DNA of 64,000 nt from Pseudomaricurvus sp033283175 (GCA_033283175.1 JAWMQM010000002.1:1178001-1242000); one strand, 5' to 3'; counted from the first letter of the stretch, positions 45,305-53,813 are shown. Numbers and translations: made by a program. Notes: generated from the sequence alone by a model not told the origin.

Positions 45305-45832
45305 TTACCGATCGGAAAACTGAATACTGTTGGAGCCCAGTGCCGAGCCCAGCAAGCGGATTTCCACAATGCCGGGGCCAACGCCCTTACTGAAGGTATA
45401 ACTGGCCACTTCGGTAAACTCATTACCCAGACCAGTCAGGCCCTTGAAACCAACCTTGAGAGAGTGCTCGCCGGTGCGCAGGTTGCCGGTGTAGATCCGC
45501 TGCAAGCCGCCATTCTGCAGGGCTTCCAGCTCCTTGAAAGAGTAGATATGGTGCGCGACCGGGTTGCCATCGACGGCCACTTCCACCGCATCCACGCGCA
45601 GACTGTCTGCCCCTTCCAGCGCCACGAACAGGGATACCTGTGTGTTGGAAGGGTAAAGCAGCTTCTCTTCCAGCAACTTCAACTCCGTGGAGATTGCCAG
45701 CACATCCGCCTTGATGTCCTGAACCTGCTCGTCCAGGCCCTTGATTTGCTCTTTGGAAATCTCTTGTGCTGCAACAGGCAGTTGCCACAGACACATCAGC
45801 ACCAGCAGAGACCATTTGACCGCGATTTTCAT
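45305..45832 (-). CDS. Exported beta-rich protein heading the Ton-like operon
   Basis: This 175-residue protein has a signal peptide (MKIAVKWSLLVLMCLWQLPVAA, cleavage near 22), a short coiled-coil stretch (KGLDEQVQDIKADVLAISTE, about 32-55) and a beta-rich domain (about 62-170; VSLFVALEGADSLRVDAVEV, GEHSLKVGFKGLTGLG) that resembles carbohydrate-binding or Ig-like folds. I recognise no specific family. It is the first gene of the minus-strand operon that ends with the TonB-like gene, so the promoter should lie in 45833-46249. Confidence 0.72.
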   Translation of the reverse strand: MKIAVKWSLLVLMCLWQLPVAAQEISKEQIKGLDEQVQDIKADVLAISTELKLLEEKLLYPSNTQVSLFVALEGADSLRVDAVEVAVDGNPVAHHIYSFKELEALQNGGLQRIYTGNLRTGEHSLKVGFKGLTGLGNEFTEVASYTFSKGVGPGIVEIRLLGSALGSNSIQFSDR

Positions 45833-46249
45833 AGAATGAAACGAACCCCCAAATGCAATAACTTTCCGGAAAATCGACAGCTACTCTGCCCGCGGCACAT
45901 GATCGCCAGGGGAAATTACTGTCTGTAAAGCAAAGTTTTGAATTGTTGTACTTTCAGTGAGCCCCAATGAATCTGCCAGCAGACAACCACCGCACGGACA
46001 GACGAAGGGAGGATTACAGGAAGAAATTAGCAGAATCGCGGGACATAATGACAGGCAGCGGACAACAACTTTTTCTAAACAGTAACTCGTTCACACAGCC
46101 AATCGTACCTGCATCGCGCGTTTTGCGGAACCAGTTTTCCACTCCTGCCCACGCCTTATGCAATTCGCTTTCACACCACTCAGGAAGGACAAAAACCGTA
46201 CAGGCAAATTAAGCCACACGCACTACCATCGACCACCAGCACCCCGACG
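45833..46249. other. 417-bp intergenic region
   Basis: It separates the Ton-like operon from a convergently facing unknown gene and should carry the operon's promoter. No RNA gene, repeat or credible protein is visible; an 81-codon plus-strand frame at 45967-46212 lacks any supporting signal. Confidence 0.55.
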
Positions 46250-46723
46250 TCAGGAGCAGAACTCACCCTTCGCCAGCTTCAGTTCGATATAGGCGTGACG
46301 CTTCTCCTCGTACGACTTCATCAACAGATTGAGTTTGCCACGTCGATAAAGTTGACTGGGGCGCTCAGGTAAACCAAACAACTTCCCCTCTCCCATCAAC
46401 CGGCAGGCAGTCTCATTCAATGACTTCCAGTCCTTGCGATGACGGGAGAACCAGCGCCGTTTCGGGTACCGCAAATTGAACACAACCTGTACAACCTGCC
46501 CATCACTGCGCAATACATCCATCCAGCCAACATGGCTCTTCTGCCAGCTGAAGCTGTGCGTCTGCTGGGACGGGTCCCACGGCAGGTTGGTGTAACGCAA
46601 TTTATTTTTTTCTTCTGGCTGCGCCTGCTTGTTGTTCAGCCAGGCTTCCATCTTCTGCTGCCGATTGGCGCCCACTGATTCGGCGACCAGGGTAAACAGA
46701 GAAACTGCGTCGGAGTTGGACAT
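46250..46723 (-). CDS. Hypothetical cytoplasmic protein
   Basis: This 157-residue protein has no signal peptide or membrane segment. It contains a basic stretch (NLRYPKRRWFSRHRKDWKS, about 85-103) and a charged, helical C-terminus. The ATG at 46723 is taken instead of a TTG three codons upstream. I do not recognise it. It stands between the Ton-like operon and a truncated DUF2939 gene, near the integration boundary. Confidence 0.55.
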   Translation of the reverse strand: MSNSDAVSLFTLVAESVGANRQQKMEAWLNNKQAQPEEKNKLRYTNLPWDPSQQTHSFSWQKSHVGWMDVLRSDGQVVQVVFNLRYPKRRWFSRHRKDWKSLNETACRLMGEGKLFGLPERPSQLYRRGKLNLLMKSYEEKRHAYIELKLAKGEFCS

Positions 46724-46908
46724 AAACACCAAAAATTAAAAAAGAATGGGACGACACATGCTAATTGGGATATTGCGGCATGACCATAAGCCCGGACAAA
46801 GCCGACCGAGAACCAATCCACAGCTTCAGCAGACAACACACTCCGGGGTCGCTGCAATATTCCAATTGGCACAGAGAAAAGAAGAATATTCACAAAGCGG
46901 TTATATAA

Positions 46909-47409
46909 TTTGGCCCCGCCCTGAAGAAAGCAGACCCACGGGACCTGGACAAGCGCATAGACTTCCCGGCCTTGAGAGAATCCATGAAATCCCAGGTTAA
47001 TGCCGCCATGGCCCAACAGCTGACACAGAACGAGTCCCTCAAGGACAACCCCTTCGCTGTGCGAGGTTATGCGTTTGCCGCAAAAATGGTCGACAGCATG
47101 GTCGATGTAATCGTGACTCCCGCAGGATGGAGCGCACTGATCACCGAAGGCAATACCAGAGCTGAACCCGCTACCCCCTCGCACGTAACCCATACCGATG
47201 CAGCGGCCAAGCGTGTCAACTGGGACGCCGCCAAAAGCAAGGGCTTCACCGGACTGACAGAGTTCACCGTCGAACAGGAAGACGAAAACAGCCACGCACC
47301 CATCTACATGATTTGGGAGCTGCAGGGCTTATCCTGGCGACTCATGGACATCGATACGCAGGCAGCGCTGAGCAACAGTACCCGGCAAGTGTCGACCCAA
47401 AACCCTTAA
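46909..47409 (+). pseudogene. 5'-truncated DUF2939 gene
   Basis: From about 46970 the translation matches the central and C-terminal part of the DUF2939 family (DFPALRESMKSQVNAAMAQQ, then DNPFAVRGYAFAAKMVDSMVD and VTPAGWSALI). Family members begin with a membrane/signal segment of about 30-40 residues before the DFPALR motif. Here the frame runs into a TAA at 46906-46908 after about 21 further codons and the hydrophobic N-terminus is missing from all frames nearby. The first possible starts (TTG 46972, ATG 46984) would give a protein lacking its export segment. I therefore call it a decayed remnant. Confidence 0.6.
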
Positions 47410-47640
47410 CACCCACCCAGAATCCAGGCAGTAAAGAACGGACGGCGACAACAGGGTCATCAGCGCCACCCGGCGCACAAAGTCCTGAAGGCATTACTTC
47501 TGCACAAGAAGGTCCGGTTCCGCTGTAAGCGGCGGCATTGAGCGGGAACGGCACCAGGAGACAACAGGGGTACAGATACAGCCGTGAAAGGCCGGAAACG
47601 GGAAACCCGCCTTCAAAAGACGACACCCAGAAAAGAAAAA

Positions 47641-47664
47641 GGGCCCAGCATTTCTGCTGAGCCC
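47641..47664 (-). terminator. Intrinsic terminator downstream of the tRNA-Arg fragment
   Basis: On the minus strand GGGCTCAGCA and TGCTGGGCCC pair (one G-U) around a GAAA tetraloop and are followed by TTTTTCTTTT. It lies 10 nt past the CCA end of the tRNA fragment, as expected for the native tRNA terminator. Confidence 0.85.
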
Positions 47665-47674
47665 TTCTCGTATA

Positions 47675-47719
47675 TGGCGCATCCGGGAGGATTCGAACCT
47701 CCGACCGCTCGGTTCGTAG
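47675..47719 (-). other. tRNA-Arg(ACG) 3' fragment (attachment-site remnant)
   Basis: The minus strand reads from CTACGAACCGAGCGGTCGG to the CCA end, 45 nt identical to the anticodon loop-to-3' end of gammaproteobacterial tRNA-Arg(ACG), with one base different from the E. coli gene. The 5' 32 nt of the tRNA are absent, so this is not a functional gene. Because the intact terminator follows the 3' end, this copy marks the far end of an element that integrated into the tRNA gene and reconstituted it elsewhere, to the right of this window's island side. Confidence 0.85.
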
Positions 47720-47732
47720 CCCTACCCTGAAA

Positions 47733-47844
47733 ACGATTAACCCTTTTATTTCAACAACTTACGGCGCTTACCCACTTCGTACCGCAGTTGAAATATCAAT
47801 AACTTACGATTAACCCTGTATGAGATTTAGCACAAAATTAGCAC
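47733..47844 (+). repeat. Short direct repeats beside the attachment site
   Basis: ACGATTAACCCT occurs at 47733-47744 and 47806-47817 (73 bp apart), and TTAGCAC at 47827-47833 and 47838-47844. Repeats of this size just inside a tRNA attachment site may be arm-type integrase-binding sites. Confidence 0.4.
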
Positions 47845-48011
47845 ACCAACAAAAAGCCCCAGGTGAGATGGTAGCTCGGCCAAATCATTACCTACCCTTT
47901 ATCGAAACTACGACACCGAAGCAGAATCGACTTCTGTAATAGCCAACAAACCTCTGGCTGAAAACCCACCCGAAAATCATAAATCGATCAAAACGGCTAC
48001 CAATTAACCAG

Positions 48012-48026
48012 CCCCCCCCCCCCCCC
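48012..48026 (+). repeat. Homopolymer of 15 C
   Basis: An uninterrupted run of 15 C residues lies 73 nt downstream of the P450 stop codon, outside any gene. It may be a slippage hotspot or reflect uncertain sequencing. Confidence 0.8.
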
Positions 48027-48098
48027 ACTTAAACAGTTTTAGAGTCTTGTTTGGATATTGCCGTCTTCTGACCCCCTGCGGCGAGCACTCCTGTAAGA

Positions 48099-49403
48099 TC
48101 AATCCCGGTGCACGCATTCAGGAGCCGGGTCAAAACGCACATGCAGAGCATCCGGACCGCGGCCAACCAGTGCCGCGCCGGTAATTTCCGCGTGCAGATA
48201 GTCGGGATCCCAGCGCAGATTCGGCAGTCGATCGATCACGGCGTTAAGGGCCTCTTCCATCTCCTGACGGGACAGGTGCTGTCCCAGGCAAGCGTGGGCA
48301 CCGGCACCAAAGGCAAAGTGACGCTTCAGCGGGCGGGTGATATCAAAGCGATCCGGATCCTGCCATTGACTGCGGTCGCGGTTTGCCGCCGCCACACAGA
48401 TATGCAGAATGGAGCCCGCTTTCATTTCCACGCCGCCCAGCACCGTGTCTTTGGCCACATAACGCAAGAACACCGGATCTGTCGGGTACCAGCGGGTAGA
48501 TTCCTGAATCGCACTGCGCAACAAACTGCGATCATTGCGCAGCAACTCCATTTGCTCAGGGTTATCCAGCAGCGCCATGATGGTAATGCCCAGCTGGCGC
48601 CAGGTAGTACCGCCACCAGCGAAGATAATCAGCAGGCAGTAACCCAGAACCTCATCGTCGGTGAGTTTGCGGGTAGAGCCATCTTCTTCGGAAAAATCCG
48701 CCGTCACAAACTTACTGATCAGGTCGTCCCTGGGATCTGCACGACGCGCTGCGATAACCCCCAGCATGATTCGCTGAATTTCCTGATTGGCCTCTTCCAC
48801 CAGCTTTGGGTCCCGCTGCGCGGTTAATTCATGCACCGCCTTGCGCAGCGGCAAGGCCTCTTTCATGTCTACACCAAAGCCGATGGTGACGACGCTGACT
48901 GGCAGTGGCGCACACAGATCCAGATTGAGATCGGCACAGCCCTTGTCCACGATGTTCGAGATCAGCTCGTCAACTGCCTGACCAATCCAGTTATCGCTCC
49001 ACCAGCCCTGGGCAAACGAAGGCTTGAAATAGGGCTTGGAGATATTGCGGGTACGGGTGTGACGGGAGCCGTCCATATTGAGCAAGGAGTCCCCCAGCCG
49101 ATTTTTCGTCATGTAGTCGTAGACCTTGTTGCTAAAGGTCTCTGCATCCAGAAACGCCTGATTGACCAGATCAAAACTGAACACCGTATAGTGCTCCGGC
49201 TCACCGGGAAACAGCTTGCTGAAATGGCCGGGAATTCCCATCAGATCTTCCAGCGCCCCCTTCTGTACCGGCGGCCCCTGCATCAGCTCGAGAATTTTCG
49301 GATAGGGATCGGCGCTTACCCAACCCGTGGAAGCCGCTTCTTCGCCAGCGTTAAAAAGCACACCGCGATCATCATCTTTCAGGTTTACCGTCTTTTGGTT
49401 CAT
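48099..49403 (-). CDS. Cytochrome P450 monooxygenase
   Basis: This 434-residue soluble bacterial P450 has the I-helix oxygen-activation motif AGGGTT (262-267), the K-helix ExxR as ESTR (301-304) and the haem-binding loop FAFGAGAHACLGQHL with the proximal ligand Cys372. It has no membrane anchor. The ATG at 49403 begins the family-like region; the open frame upstream is not P450-like. It is the last gene of a probable operon MFS-esterase-phosphatase-rubredoxin-P450, with the rubredoxin 97 nt upstream as possible electron donor. It probably hydroxylates a small hydrophobic, perhaps terpenoid or steroid-like, substrate; subfamily and substrate cannot be told from sequence alone. Confidence 0.92.
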   Translation of the reverse strand: MNQKTVNLKDDDRGVLFNAGEEAASTGWVSADPYPKILELMQGPPVQKGALEDLMGIPGHFSKLFPGEPEHYTVFSFDLVNQAFLDAETFSNKVYDYMTKNRLGDSLLNMDGSRHTRTRNISKPYFKPSFAQGWWSDNWIGQAVDELISNIVDKGCADLNLDLCAPLPVSVVTIGFGVDMKEALPLRKAVHELTAQRDPKLVEEANQEIQRIMLGVIAARRADPRDDLISKFVTADFSEEDGSTRKLTDDEVLGYCLLIIFAGGGTTWRQLGITIMALLDNPEQMELLRNDRSLLRSAIQESTRWYPTDPVFLRYVAKDTVLGGVEMKAGSILHICVAAANRDRSQWQDPDRFDITRPLKRHFAFGAGAHACLGQHLSRQEMEEALNAVIDRLPNLRWDPDYLHAEITGAALVGRGPDALHVRFDPAPECVHRD

Positions 49404-49500
49404 GGAATTTCCCGCCTTGTTTGTTGCTGGGCCACAGTCTGGCTGTGGAACACGTTTGCTGTTTGTAAGAGAGCTGAGTACAGCTCCTGCCTGCGGGACG

Positions 49501-49677
49501 CTATTGCGCAGGCTCAAAACCGTCTTTGTCGACGCTGCACTGGGGACAACACCAGTCTTCCGGGACCTCGGACCAGGGAGTGCCCGGAGCAACGCCACTG
49601 TCAGGATCGCCCTCGGCCTCATCATAGACATAGCCACAGTACATACAGGTCCACTGTTTACTCTGCTCATTGGTCAT
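49501..49677 (-). CDS. Rubredoxin
   Basis: This 58-residue protein is a one-iron electron carrier. The two Fe-binding pairs are Cys11-x2-Cys14 (CMYCGYVYDEAEGD) and Cys44-x2-Cys47 (CPQC), with the intervening aromatic and Pro residues of rubredoxins (GTPWSEVPEDW). An extra Cys43 precedes the second pair. The ATG at 49677 has AAGGAAA about 8 nt upstream. It lies between the phosphatase and P450 genes on the same strand. Rubredoxins usually serve AlkB-type hydroxylases; here the only oxygenase beside it is a P450. Confidence 0.93.
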   Translation of the reverse strand: MTNEQSKQWTCMYCGYVYDEAEGDPDSGVAPGTPWSEVPEDWCCPQCSVDKDGFEPAQ

Positions 49678-49766
49678 AATTACTTTCCTTACAGCGATAC
49701 CGCTCTGTTGCTTCTGGAGTCAATGGTTCCGACGCACTCGCGGGATCACAGCGACTGCGATCGCCA

Positions 49767-50573
49767 TCAACCCCGCTCCAGTAAATTACGTCGTATTGTT
49801 TTGATGCGATCCTGGCTCAGCCCCAGGGTATCGGCGAAGAAAGCGTCCAGTGAGCCATGGACGTCGTCAATCGCACGGAAAGCGCTGTCGAGGTAGTCGG
49901 GAGCCACCTGATAGATCGGCAGCAAGGCCTCCGCCTGGAGGCCACCACTCTTTTCCGAATCAAATACCTGTGAACTGCTTTGCCGCGTGACATCCGTCGT
50001 GCGGGTGAAGAGCACTTCGCTGAGCAGGTAATCGTCCATGATCACTTTTCGGCCTACGCCCAGCAGCGACAATATCAGCGCACAAGTGACACCGGTGCGA
50101 TCCTTGCCGCCGCTGCAATGCACCAGCAGAGGCAGAGCACTGTCGCCACTCAGCAACTCGAACACCGACCTGATGCGGGCAATCGCTTGTGGCTCGGTGA
50201 CCATCTTGCGGTAGAGTTCAATCATGATCTGCCGCGATGCCTCGGCACTGCCGCGCTCCGAGGCCAGCTGCATCACTCCGCCGGTACCGCCCTGATCGTC
50301 GAAAAAGGGCAAGTGGTAAAAGCGTGTAGCGCTACCCTCGCACCAGCGGGAGGGTGAACGCTGACACTCGGCCTCTCGTCGCAAGTCACACACCACCCGG
50401 ATACTCAGTTGTGCCAGCACCTCGAGGTCGGCGCCGGTCAGCGTCGAAAGCCCGGCCGCACGGTACAGCAGCCCGCGCTTGACGCGACCACCGCCGATCA
50501 CTTCATAGCCACCAAAATCGCGAAAGTTCTTCGCACCCTGCAACGGGACACAACGATCACTGACTGTCAACAT
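49767..50573 (-). CDS. Tyrosine-protein phosphatase (Y_phosphatase3 family)
   Basis: This 268-residue protein contains the active-site loop HCSGGKDRTG (HCx5R; about residues 131-140) and an N-terminal GAKNFRDFGGY motif typical of the Y_phosphatase3 family of low-selectivity tyrosine/lipid phosphatases. The ATG at 50573 is taken over a TTG 21 nt upstream; GGAGG lies 13-14 nt upstream of it. Members of this family are often found in catabolic or lipid gene clusters, with unclear substrates. It is 89 nt upstream of the rubredoxin gene. Confidence 0.85.
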   Translation of the reverse strand: MLTVSDRCVPLQGAKNFRDFGGYEVIGGGRVKRGLLYRAAGLSTLTGADLEVLAQLSIRVVCDLRREAECQRSPSRWCEGSATRFYHLPFFDDQGGTGGVMQLASERGSAEASRQIMIELYRKMVTEPQAIARIRSVFELLSGDSALPLLVHCSGGKDRTGVTCALILSLLGVGRKVIMDDYLLSEVLFTRTTDVTRQSSSQVFDSEKSGGLQAEALLPIYQVAPDYLDSAFRAIDDVHGSLDAFFADTLGLSQDRIKTIRRNLLERG

Positions 50574-50619
50574 GGATCGACGATTAACCTCCAAACCGAA
50601 AATCTGTGACTGGGATCAT

Positions 50620-51690
50620 TTAGTTCAACTCAAAGCGCTCAGTGACTTCGGCATAGTACTGACCCAGCTGCTGCAGCCGCAGCAGTGATTGCTCATCACC
50701 ACGCAGGTACGCATTGAAGAATGTCAGCAACGCATCCCGCGCAATCGCCTTTTGCACATCCGCATCAATCAGCGCCTCTGGCTCGGCGCATCCGCGCAGA
50801 TTGACCTGCACCTTCCAGCTCTCAAAAAAATGACAGTCCGGGTTGCGGCCATCGGCCATGGCATCATTACCATCGCGGAACCACACGTGCGTGCCATTGT
50901 TGATCAAGACTTCGAACTTGGGTGGTTCAACCCTGCTGTAGGCGGCGAACGGCCGGCCAGTCAGGCTGGCAAAGACATCTTTCGACGCTGACAGGAACAA
51001 GACCGGGACACTGACCGGTGCGTAACGCACACCCTGCAACCCCAGATCCGACGACAAGGCGGATTGCACCGGATCGCCACCGGCAATCAGGCTGATGGCT
51101 TTAATGCGGGGATCACGGGTTTGCGTACCGTAGGCGAGAAAATAACTGGTCACTGCGCCCAGAGAATGGCCTGTGACGCCAATTTTTTCGGCATCGATCA
51201 ACTGGCTTGTTACCGGATGCTGCAGCAGCTGCCCGATCAGATAGCTGATGTCTGCAGTCTGAGACCGCGTATCACTGACGTCCGGTGCCGGCAGCCGTGC
51301 GAATGAATCTCTGGCGGTCAAAGGAAAAGTAGGCGCTGCCACTACGTAGCCATGCTCAACCAGGTATTTCACGGTATGCATATTGTTGCTGGCATAACCG
51401 TAAGTTCCATGACCGTAAATCACCAACGGCAGCAAGCAAGGCTTCGAATTACTTTCGCTGGAAGCATCTCTGGACGGGTACCAGACTTGCACATCAAGAC
51501 GCCTGTCAGACGTCCCCTTGAAGTCATAGGTTGCTTTGGTGCCACGCGTCGGATCGGTAAAGCTCAGTTGCAGCTGCTGAATATCCCCTGCTGACACAAT
51601 GTCCGGGCTTCGGGCGAGCACAGCCTGCAAGGGAAGCAGCAACCATGCAGCCAACGCTGCGCAGGTGAGGTTCTGTCTGGCGTTTTTCAT
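50620..51690 (-). CDS. Exported alpha/beta-hydrolase (esterase/PAF-acetylhydrolase-like)
   Basis: This 356-residue protein has a signal peptide (MKNARQNLTCAALAAWLLLPLQAVLA) and an alpha/beta-hydrolase fold with nucleophile elbow GHSLGA (Ser near residue 171) and an early oxyanion-type HGTYG turn. The body resembles dienelactone-hydrolase/platelet-activating-factor-acetylhydrolase-like enzymes. It should be periplasmic or surface-exposed, where it could release an ester-linked substrate for uptake by the MFS protein encoded 44 nt upstream. The substrate is not known. Confidence 0.8.
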   Translation of the reverse strand: MKNARQNLTCAALAAWLLLPLQAVLARSPDIVSAGDIQQLQLSFTDPTRGTKATYDFKGTSDRRLDVQVWYPSRDASSESNSKPCLLPLVIYGHGTYGYASNNMHTVKYLVEHGYVVAAPTFPLTARDSFARLPAPDVSDTRSQTADISYLIGQLLQHPVTSQLIDAEKIGVTGHSLGAVTSYFLAYGTQTRDPRIKAISLIAGGDPVQSALSSDLGLQGVRYAPVSVPVLFLSASKDVFASLTGRPFAAYSRVEPPKFEVLINNGTHVWFRDGNDAMADGRNPDCHFFESWKVQVNLRGCAEPEALIDADVQKAIARDALLTFFNAYLRGDEQSLLRLQQLGQYYAEVTERFELN

Positions 51691-51734
51691 GCAATCGGAT
51701 CTCTGTTTTTAGCTCACTGAAGTGGCAGGCGGCA

Positions 51735-53318
51735 TTAACCGGCGGTATTTTCACCGGCATCCCGCGCTCTCTGCAGGCGGCGCGCCGGTGTCTCATTGGG
51801 CAGGCGCCGGGAGGCGTACCACAACAGCAGCACCGCAATCGGCACCAGGATCTGCATACTCATCAAGCCGGTTACCAGCGAACCACTCAACACACTGACC
51901 TTGCCTGCCCAGTAGGGTCCGGCACCAGCGCCCACCACAATGGCAATCAGGGAAAACGCCGATGCACCGGAACCCCGCATTCTGGGCAGTACCAGATCCT
52001 GAGCCAGCGCCGCAAAGGCGCCAGGACTGAGCGAGTGCAGAACACTGTAGATAAAGAACACCACCAGAAAAGTCTGCACATCATCCGCCATCAGCATCAC
52101 GAACACCGCCGGCACGCCGGTGACAGCGGCAATGATTCCCAGCCACGCTGGCGCCCGCGGATCCACCTGCTTCCAGCGATCCGCCCACAGGCCACCGAGA
52201 ATCACACCAATGGCAGCGCCGCTGATACTGATACCCCCGATCATTAATCCGATTTCTGTCTTGGACAGGGCAAAGGTGCGGATTACATGGGGCGCCACCC
52301 AGAGCTGAATAGCACCACCAATACAGGAAAGCATGGCCGCACCAATGGTCGCTGCGACAAACGTCGGGCACCCAAACGTCAACGCATAGAGCGGCTTATC
52401 GTTGTACTTCTGCACCTGTCCCCAGGTAATAATCGCGTAGGCGCCCAGACCAATCGCTGCCCACTGCGCTACATCACCTGACAGCCAGGCCACTGCAGCC
52501 GCCAGCAACGCAATCCATACCACGCATTTGAGGTTGCCACGCAGTGCCTGCTTGCCGCCAACCTTGTAAGCCGTTAGCAGGGTAAACGGCGGGATGGCAG
52601 CGGCGAACTCACGCACAATAACCCCCAGAGCCGGCCCTTGATGATTGGGGCGACTACCACGGGGCTCCCGTAGCATTAATACCGCCAGCGCCAGCGGTAT
52701 ACCCGGCAGGCCAACGGCCACCAGCGTCGCCTTCCAGCTGGCGATACCACAGGCATTGTCGAAGGGCATACGGGAGCAAAGCACAGGCCATTGATCAATG
52801 AACCAGCCACCAATGATCATGGCCAGAGCTGCCCCCATAAATGTGCCGGTGAGGTAGACGCTCAGGGCAATGGAGCGGCGGCGCGCCGGAAAATAATCGG
52901 CCAGTAAGGAATGCGAACAGGGGTTGGCGGTCGCCTCACCCACCCCCACACCTATCCGTGCCAGCCCCAGCGTGGTGAAGTTCACGGCGGCACCACCCAG
53001 CGCGGTCATCGCCGACCAGATGGTGAGGCCCGCGGCCATCACGGACTGCCGGCGCAGGAAATCCGAAATACGCCCCATGGCGATTCCAACCACGGCATAG
53101 AAGACCGCGAACGCCGTTCCCAGCAGAAACCCCAGCTGCGCATCGTCCAGCTCAAGGTCGTGCTTCACCTCCTCCGCCAGAATGGAAAGGATGCTGCGAT
53201 CGAGGTAATTGAGCAGGTTTGCCAGCGTCAGTACAAACAGCGCGTAGTAGGCGTATTTGGGGATGGTGGGTTTGCTGGCTGCTGCCGGCACATCTGCCAC
53301 TCGGCTTTCGGTTTCCAC
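51735..53318 (-). CDS. MFS transporter (Spinster/Spns-like)
   Basis: This 527-residue inner-membrane protein has about 12 membrane helices. The first segments LFVLTLANLLNYLDRSILSI and FLLGTAFAVFYAVVGIAMGR with RRQSVMA form the MFS signature, and ARRRSIALSVYLTGTFMGAA follows. It begins at a GTG (53318) with GGAGGG 9-10 nt upstream. As first gene of the minus-strand unit and divergent from the amidohydrolase, with a shared palindromic operator pair upstream, it is the likely uptake system for the pathway substrate. Confidence 0.88.
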   Translation of the reverse strand: METESRVADVPAAASKPTIPKYAYYALFVLTLANLLNYLDRSILSILAEEVKHDLELDDAQLGFLLGTAFAVFYAVVGIAMGRISDFLRRQSVMAAGLTIWSAMTALGGAAVNFTTLGLARIGVGVGEATANPCSHSLLADYFPARRRSIALSVYLTGTFMGAALAMIIGGWFIDQWPVLCSRMPFDNACGIASWKATLVAVGLPGIPLALAVLMLREPRGSRPNHQGPALGVIVREFAAAIPPFTLLTAYKVGGKQALRGNLKCVVWIALLAAAVAWLSGDVAQWAAIGLGAYAIITWGQVQKYNDKPLYALTFGCPTFVAATIGAAMLSCIGGAIQLWVAPHVIRTFALSKTEIGLMIGGISISGAAIGVILGGLWADRWKQVDPRAPAWLGIIAAVTGVPAVFVMLMADDVQTFLVVFFIYSVLHSLSPGAFAALAQDLVLPRMRGSGASAFSLIAIVVGAGAGPYWAGKVSVLSGSLVTGLMSMQILVPIAVLLLWYASRRLPNETPARRLQRARDAGENTAG

Positions 53319-53498
53319 GTTGGTGACCCTCCGGTTCGCGGCTGTCTAATCGGCCATCTGCCGCCTGCACAGTTGTCACAATCACTGATCCGGAACCAGT
53401 GATTGCAGCAAACGAGCAGCCCGGGCAGAAACCGATGTCGCCTGTTGTTCTTATATAGAGCCTGCGGCTGGCATCACCCACACCGCCCAGACTTAACA

Positions 53499-53535
53499 GT
53501 TCTTTATTTAGAATTATTTACCTAAATAAAGAATA
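53499..53535. promoter_or_regulatory. Inverted pair of catabolic-regulon operators (A1/A2)
   Basis: GTTCTTTATTTAGAAT at 53499-53514 and, on the other strand, TATTCTTTATTTAGGT at 53520-53535 are two near-identical 16-bp sites facing each other with a 5-bp gap. The core is TTC-N8-GAA. A1 is identical to the site at 61730-61745 upstream of iclR. Confidence 0.72.
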
Positions 53536-53813
53536 AAGGAGTCTAGCAGCAGTGAGAATTTATCTGCAAGACTTTCCGCACCAGGCGCTGCGATTACCTG
53601 CAGTCTCAGCATCGCCATCATCGCCATTGCGGGCTCTGACGCCCCACAAACGGCTACCTCCTGATCGAATCGCCTAAGGAGAAAGGTCGACCTCGGCATA
53701 GCACCAGATCACCCAGCCGCCCCGACCATGAAGCATTTCGACGCCAGGGCGCCCGTGCAGCCTTGAGCGCCAGCCTCAATAGCCCTTGACTCCGCCTCAA
53801 CGCCACAAATATA

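Larger units (their letters stand above)
47410..48098. other. 690-bp intergenic region at the integration boundary
   Basis: It holds, in order, unassigned sequence (47410-47640), the native tRNA terminator, the 45-nt tRNA-Arg 3' fragment, an AT-rich stretch with short direct repeats (47733-47844), and a run of 15 C residues. No integrase gene or credible fragment of one was found in the six frames. Confidence 0.65.

Noticed and set aside
46746..47000. 84-codon frame upstream of the DUF2939 fragment as its lost N-terminus
   Set aside because: The translation has no signal peptide or membrane segment, is out of frame with the fragment and does not resemble the family.
47720..48098. Integrase remnant beside the tRNA fragment
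   Set aside because: None of the six frames gives the tyrosine recombinase R-H-R-Y motifs or a recognisable stretch.
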